Shown here piece by piece: positions 62,012 through 64,000 of a DNA stretch of 64,000 nucleotides; the stretch's first letter is position 1; every line of letters begins with the position of its first letter. The translations under genes and the position numbers were made by a program. The stretch comes from CAXBCP01 sp963974055 (GTDB lineage: Bacteria > Pseudomonadota > Alphaproteobacteria > MPNO01 > UBA830), in NCBI GenBank assembly GCA_963974055.1, contig CAXBCP010000013.1, positions 54,243 to 118,242 of the forward strand. The letters are read 5' to 3'. The notes below the pieces were generated by a model. That model made no database searches and was not told where the DNA came from. It saw nothing but the letters and a program-made list of their open reading frames with translations.

Positions 62012-63853
62012 ATGATCACAAAAACCAGTGAACCGGCCGAACCGAGAACTGAAAAAAACCCCCAGCAAAACGAAGGCCCGCCTGAACGGGGAACATTCTG
62101 GACCATCGGGCGAAAGGCGGCGGCAATTATCGCCGTCGCCGTCGCTCTGGGCATCGCCGCCCAGACAACCCTGCAATATGGATCGGCCCAGAACCGTATT
62201 CTCGAGCAGACACAGTCGAGTGCCGCCTCGATTACGGAATTGCTCGCATCTCAGATCCCGGGCGCGCTCCGGTGGAAAAAACCGGCCGTCATAGCGAACG
62301 CTTATAAAAAATTCGCGAATGACAGCCAGACCGGATTCGCAGGACTGGTTGCATTCTCTGCTGACGGTCGAACGGTAAACAAATTCGCCTCCGAGGAACT
62401 GAAAACATACGACCTTTCCGGTGCGGCCCTGACCGCCGAGACTGCAGGGGCCGGTACGGTTCTGCAACATGCGGAATCCCACGTCGTCACCATCGTTCCT
62501 GTAATGAGCAAAGGCGGTAAATTTCTCGGCACCCTGGCGATTGCATGGAGTCTCGAGAAGATTCAGGCAGAGGCACGCTCAGCGGCGTTCCGGGCTCTTA
62601 TCGTCGCCAGCATGGTCGTTCTGTTCGTTGGCGGGCTCCTGACCTTATTCGTTCGACGCGTTATCAGCCGACCGATCGGCAACGTCACACGCGCTATGGA
62701 CAACCTCGCTCAGGGGGATCTCGAAACGGAAATCCCGTTTCAGGGCCGCGGTGATGAAATAGGGCAGATTGCGGGCGCGCTTCAGGTGTTCAAGGAAAAG
62801 CTGCAGGAAAATCGTCGTCTCGAAGCGCAAACGCGGGACGCCGAACAGAAAACAGCCGCGGAGCAAAAACGCGTTGCGGAGGAACGCGCCCTGGCGGAGG
62901 CAGAACGCGCCGCCGTATTCGAAACAGCAAGCGAGTTGGCGACCGATCGCGCGGAATACATTCGCTTTGTATCGCGTGCCTACGAACACCAGATATCGTT
63001 CTACATGGAATCGCTTTTGGCCGCCCTGGAGAAAGTCCGGAGCACCGGCGACGCCATCAAAACGAACGCAGACAACACATCGAACAGCGCCGCTGCCGTG
63101 TCCAAAGCGTCGGACCAAGCGGCATCCAACGTCGATACCGTTGCCGCGGCTGCAGAAGAATTGTCTTCATCGGGCGACAGAATTTCAACAATTGTGGCAG
63201 ACAGCGCCGCAGTTGCCGAAAAGGCCGTTGAAGAAGCCCGACGTGCCAGCGAGGGTGTTGTCGTTCTCGACGAAGCGGCACAGAAAATTGGCGAAGTGGT
63301 CAATCTGATCAACGATATCGCAAGTCAGACCAATCTGCTGGCGCTTAATGCAACGATCGAAGCCGCCCGTGCGGGGGAAGCCGGCAAAGGCTTCGCAGTG
63401 GTCGCGACCGAGGTCAAATCCCTCGCCGACCAGACTGCCAGAGCGACCGAGGATATTTCCGAACAGGTAAACGAAATCCAGCAGGCAACCGGCGTTGCCG
63501 TAGGAGCAATCAACGAGATAAGCTCGACCATCAACCGTGTCGCCGAGTGCACTGACGCGATTTCAGAAGCGGTTGTTCAGCAAAAGGCTGCGACAGGCGA
63601 AATCGCGCAGAGTGCAAGCGGTGCCGCAACCGGTACACGCCAGGTGACCGACAACATCAAAACGGTCAACACAGCAGCGGATCAGACCACCAGTGCCGTC
63701 GAAGATCTGCACCGATCGGCAGAAGACCTCGCCGGCGAAACCAGGGATCTCGATGAATTGCTGGAAAGGTTTCTTGTCGACGTAAGGTCTTACGAGGAAC
63801 GCGTTGACTACCGGAATGTTGACACCGGATCGGATCGTCAGGTCGCCGCCTAA
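62012..63853 (+). CDS. Methyl-accepting chemotaxis protein
   Basis: The 613-residue protein has a cytoplasmic Pro/Glu-rich leader (1-30), a first membrane helix (about 35-52), a periplasmic domain (53-192), a second helix (193-214), a HAMP domain (about 213-265), an acidic/Ala-rich coiled coil, and the signalling domain. The hairpin tip contains DIASQTNLLALNATIEAARAG and GKGFAVVATEVKSLA. There is no C-terminal CheR-binding pentapeptide. No CheA/CheW genes are in the window. The ribosome-binding site is weak. Confidence 0.95.
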   Translation: MITKTSEPAEPRTEKNPQQNEGPPERGTFWTIGRKAAAIIAVAVALGIAAQTTLQYGSAQNRILEQTQSSAASITELLASQIPGALRWKKPAVIANAYKKFANDSQTGFAGLVAFSADGRTVNKFASEELKTYDLSGAALTAETAGAGTVLQHAESHVVTIVPVMSKGGKFLGTLAIAWSLEKIQAEARSAAFRALIVASMVVLFVGGLLTLFVRRVISRPIGNVTRAMDNLAQGDLETEIPFQGRGDEIGQIAGALQVFKEKLQENRRLEAQTRDAEQKTAAEQKRVAEERALAEAERAAVFETASELATDRAEYIRFVSRAYEHQISFYMESLLAALEKVRSTGDAIKTNADNTSNSAAAVSKASDQAASNVDTVAAAAEELSSSGDRISTIVADSAAVAEKAVEEARRASEGVVVLDEAAQKIGEVVNLINDIASQTNLLALNATIEAARAGEAGKGFAVVATEVKSLADQTARATEDISEQVNEIQQATGVAVGAINEISSTINRVAECTDAISEAVVQQKAATGEIAQSASGAATGTRQVTDNIKTVNTAADQTTSAVEDLHRSAEDLAGETRDLDELLERFLVDVRSYEERVDYRNVDTGSDRQVAA

Positions 63854-63884
63854 CCCGACGATATTCAACCTCACGATATGATGA

Positions 63885-63914
63885 AACGCCCGGGTACTGA
63901 ATTACCCGGGCGTT
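63885..63914. terminator. Hairpin after the chemoreceptor gene
   Basis: The arms AACGCCCGGGTA and TACCCGGGCGTT are perfectly complementary over 12 bp with a 6-base loop, 31 bases beyond the chemoreceptor stop. No run of T follows on the plus strand (CAAAAATGC), so classical Rho-independent termination is doubtful; it may work in other ways or in both directions. Confidence 0.5.
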
Positions 63915-64000
63915 CAAAAATGCTTTAGGATGTTGACTTCGGCGCGCTAGGGTCGGTACTCAATTAGGGGATTCCTGAATCGGGTTATTTGTGATTCAAA

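Noticed and set aside
1..64000. CRISPR arrays, tRNA/rRNA genes, insertion sequences, attachment sites
   Set aside because: No spaced short repeats, no tRNA-like cloverleaf or rRNA sequence, no transposase or integrase motifs and no flanking repeats were found on reading both strands.

Overview
The window is a GC-rich (roughly 60-65% by eye) bacterial chromosome segment. It most resembles an alphaproteobacterium of the Rhodospirillales/Rhizobiales type. The grounds are a RegB/RegA-type redox two-component pair with near-canonical motifs, the replication block dnaA-dnaN-recF-gyrB beside rpsT, and the neighbouring mutM / ubiE-ubiB-coaBC-dut block. No rRNA, tRNA, CRISPR array or insertion sequence was recognised.

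Positions 1 to about 32,000 hold a large surface-polysaccharide locus. It has the parts of a Wzx/Wzy pathway: an initiating polyprenyl-phosphate sugar-1-phosphate transferase (22480-23895), a flippase (11707-13005), two polymerase/ligase-like membrane proteins (14258-15706 and 23885-25318), a fused Wzz/tyrosine-autokinase (26021-28330), a short Wza/GumB-like export protein (28447-28995) and an outer-membrane beta-barrel (29383-30687). Tailoring genes include a heparinase II/III family protein cut by the left edge, a bi-domain oxidoreductase, an FkbM methyltransferase, two AsnB-type amidotransferases, two further methyltransferases, four glycosyltransferases and a UDP-glucuronate decarboxylase. 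Inside the locus are regulatory-looking genes: a membrane HD-GYP protein that has lost its catalytic residues, transcribed away from a LapG-like periplasmic protease, and a PPP-type phosphatase followed by an uncharacterised nucleotidyltransferase.

Positions 32,131-35,270 form a four-gene overlapping array on the minus strand: a RegB-like redox histidine kinase, a RegA-like regulator, an HPr-kinase-like ATP-binding protein and a PqqD-like protein. This coupling of a global redox switch to an HprK/PqqD pair is, with the pseudo-HD-GYP/LapG pair, the best candidate here for undescribed biology. From 35.4 to 45.0 kb lie mixed housekeeping and transport genes: an ABC-2 exporter, CbiB, an ankyrin protein, SCO, YcgN, a possibly frameshifted small gene, DMT and MFS transporters, a class A PBP and a GNAT enzyme.

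From 45.1 to 54.2 kb genes run on the minus strand: gyrB, recF, dnaN, dnaA, a rhodanese only 4 bases upstream of dnaA, rpsT, a small secreted protein and mutM. From 54.2 kb rightward most genes run on the plus strand: ubiE, ubiB, coaBC, dut, a MoeB/ThiF-like E1, a DsrE-like protein, then a minus-strand hydroxyacid dehydrogenase, an SH3 protein, a secreted Cache-like protein and a chemoreceptor. The strand switch, the AT-rich gene-free stretch between rpsT and the rhodanese, a 14-bp palindrome and two DnaA-box-like sequences suggest a replication origin near 52.1-52.5 kb; this is an inference.

All gene names come from reading motifs, without database searches. Start codons were chosen from ribosome-binding sites, overlaps and signal peptides, and the less certain ones are flagged.
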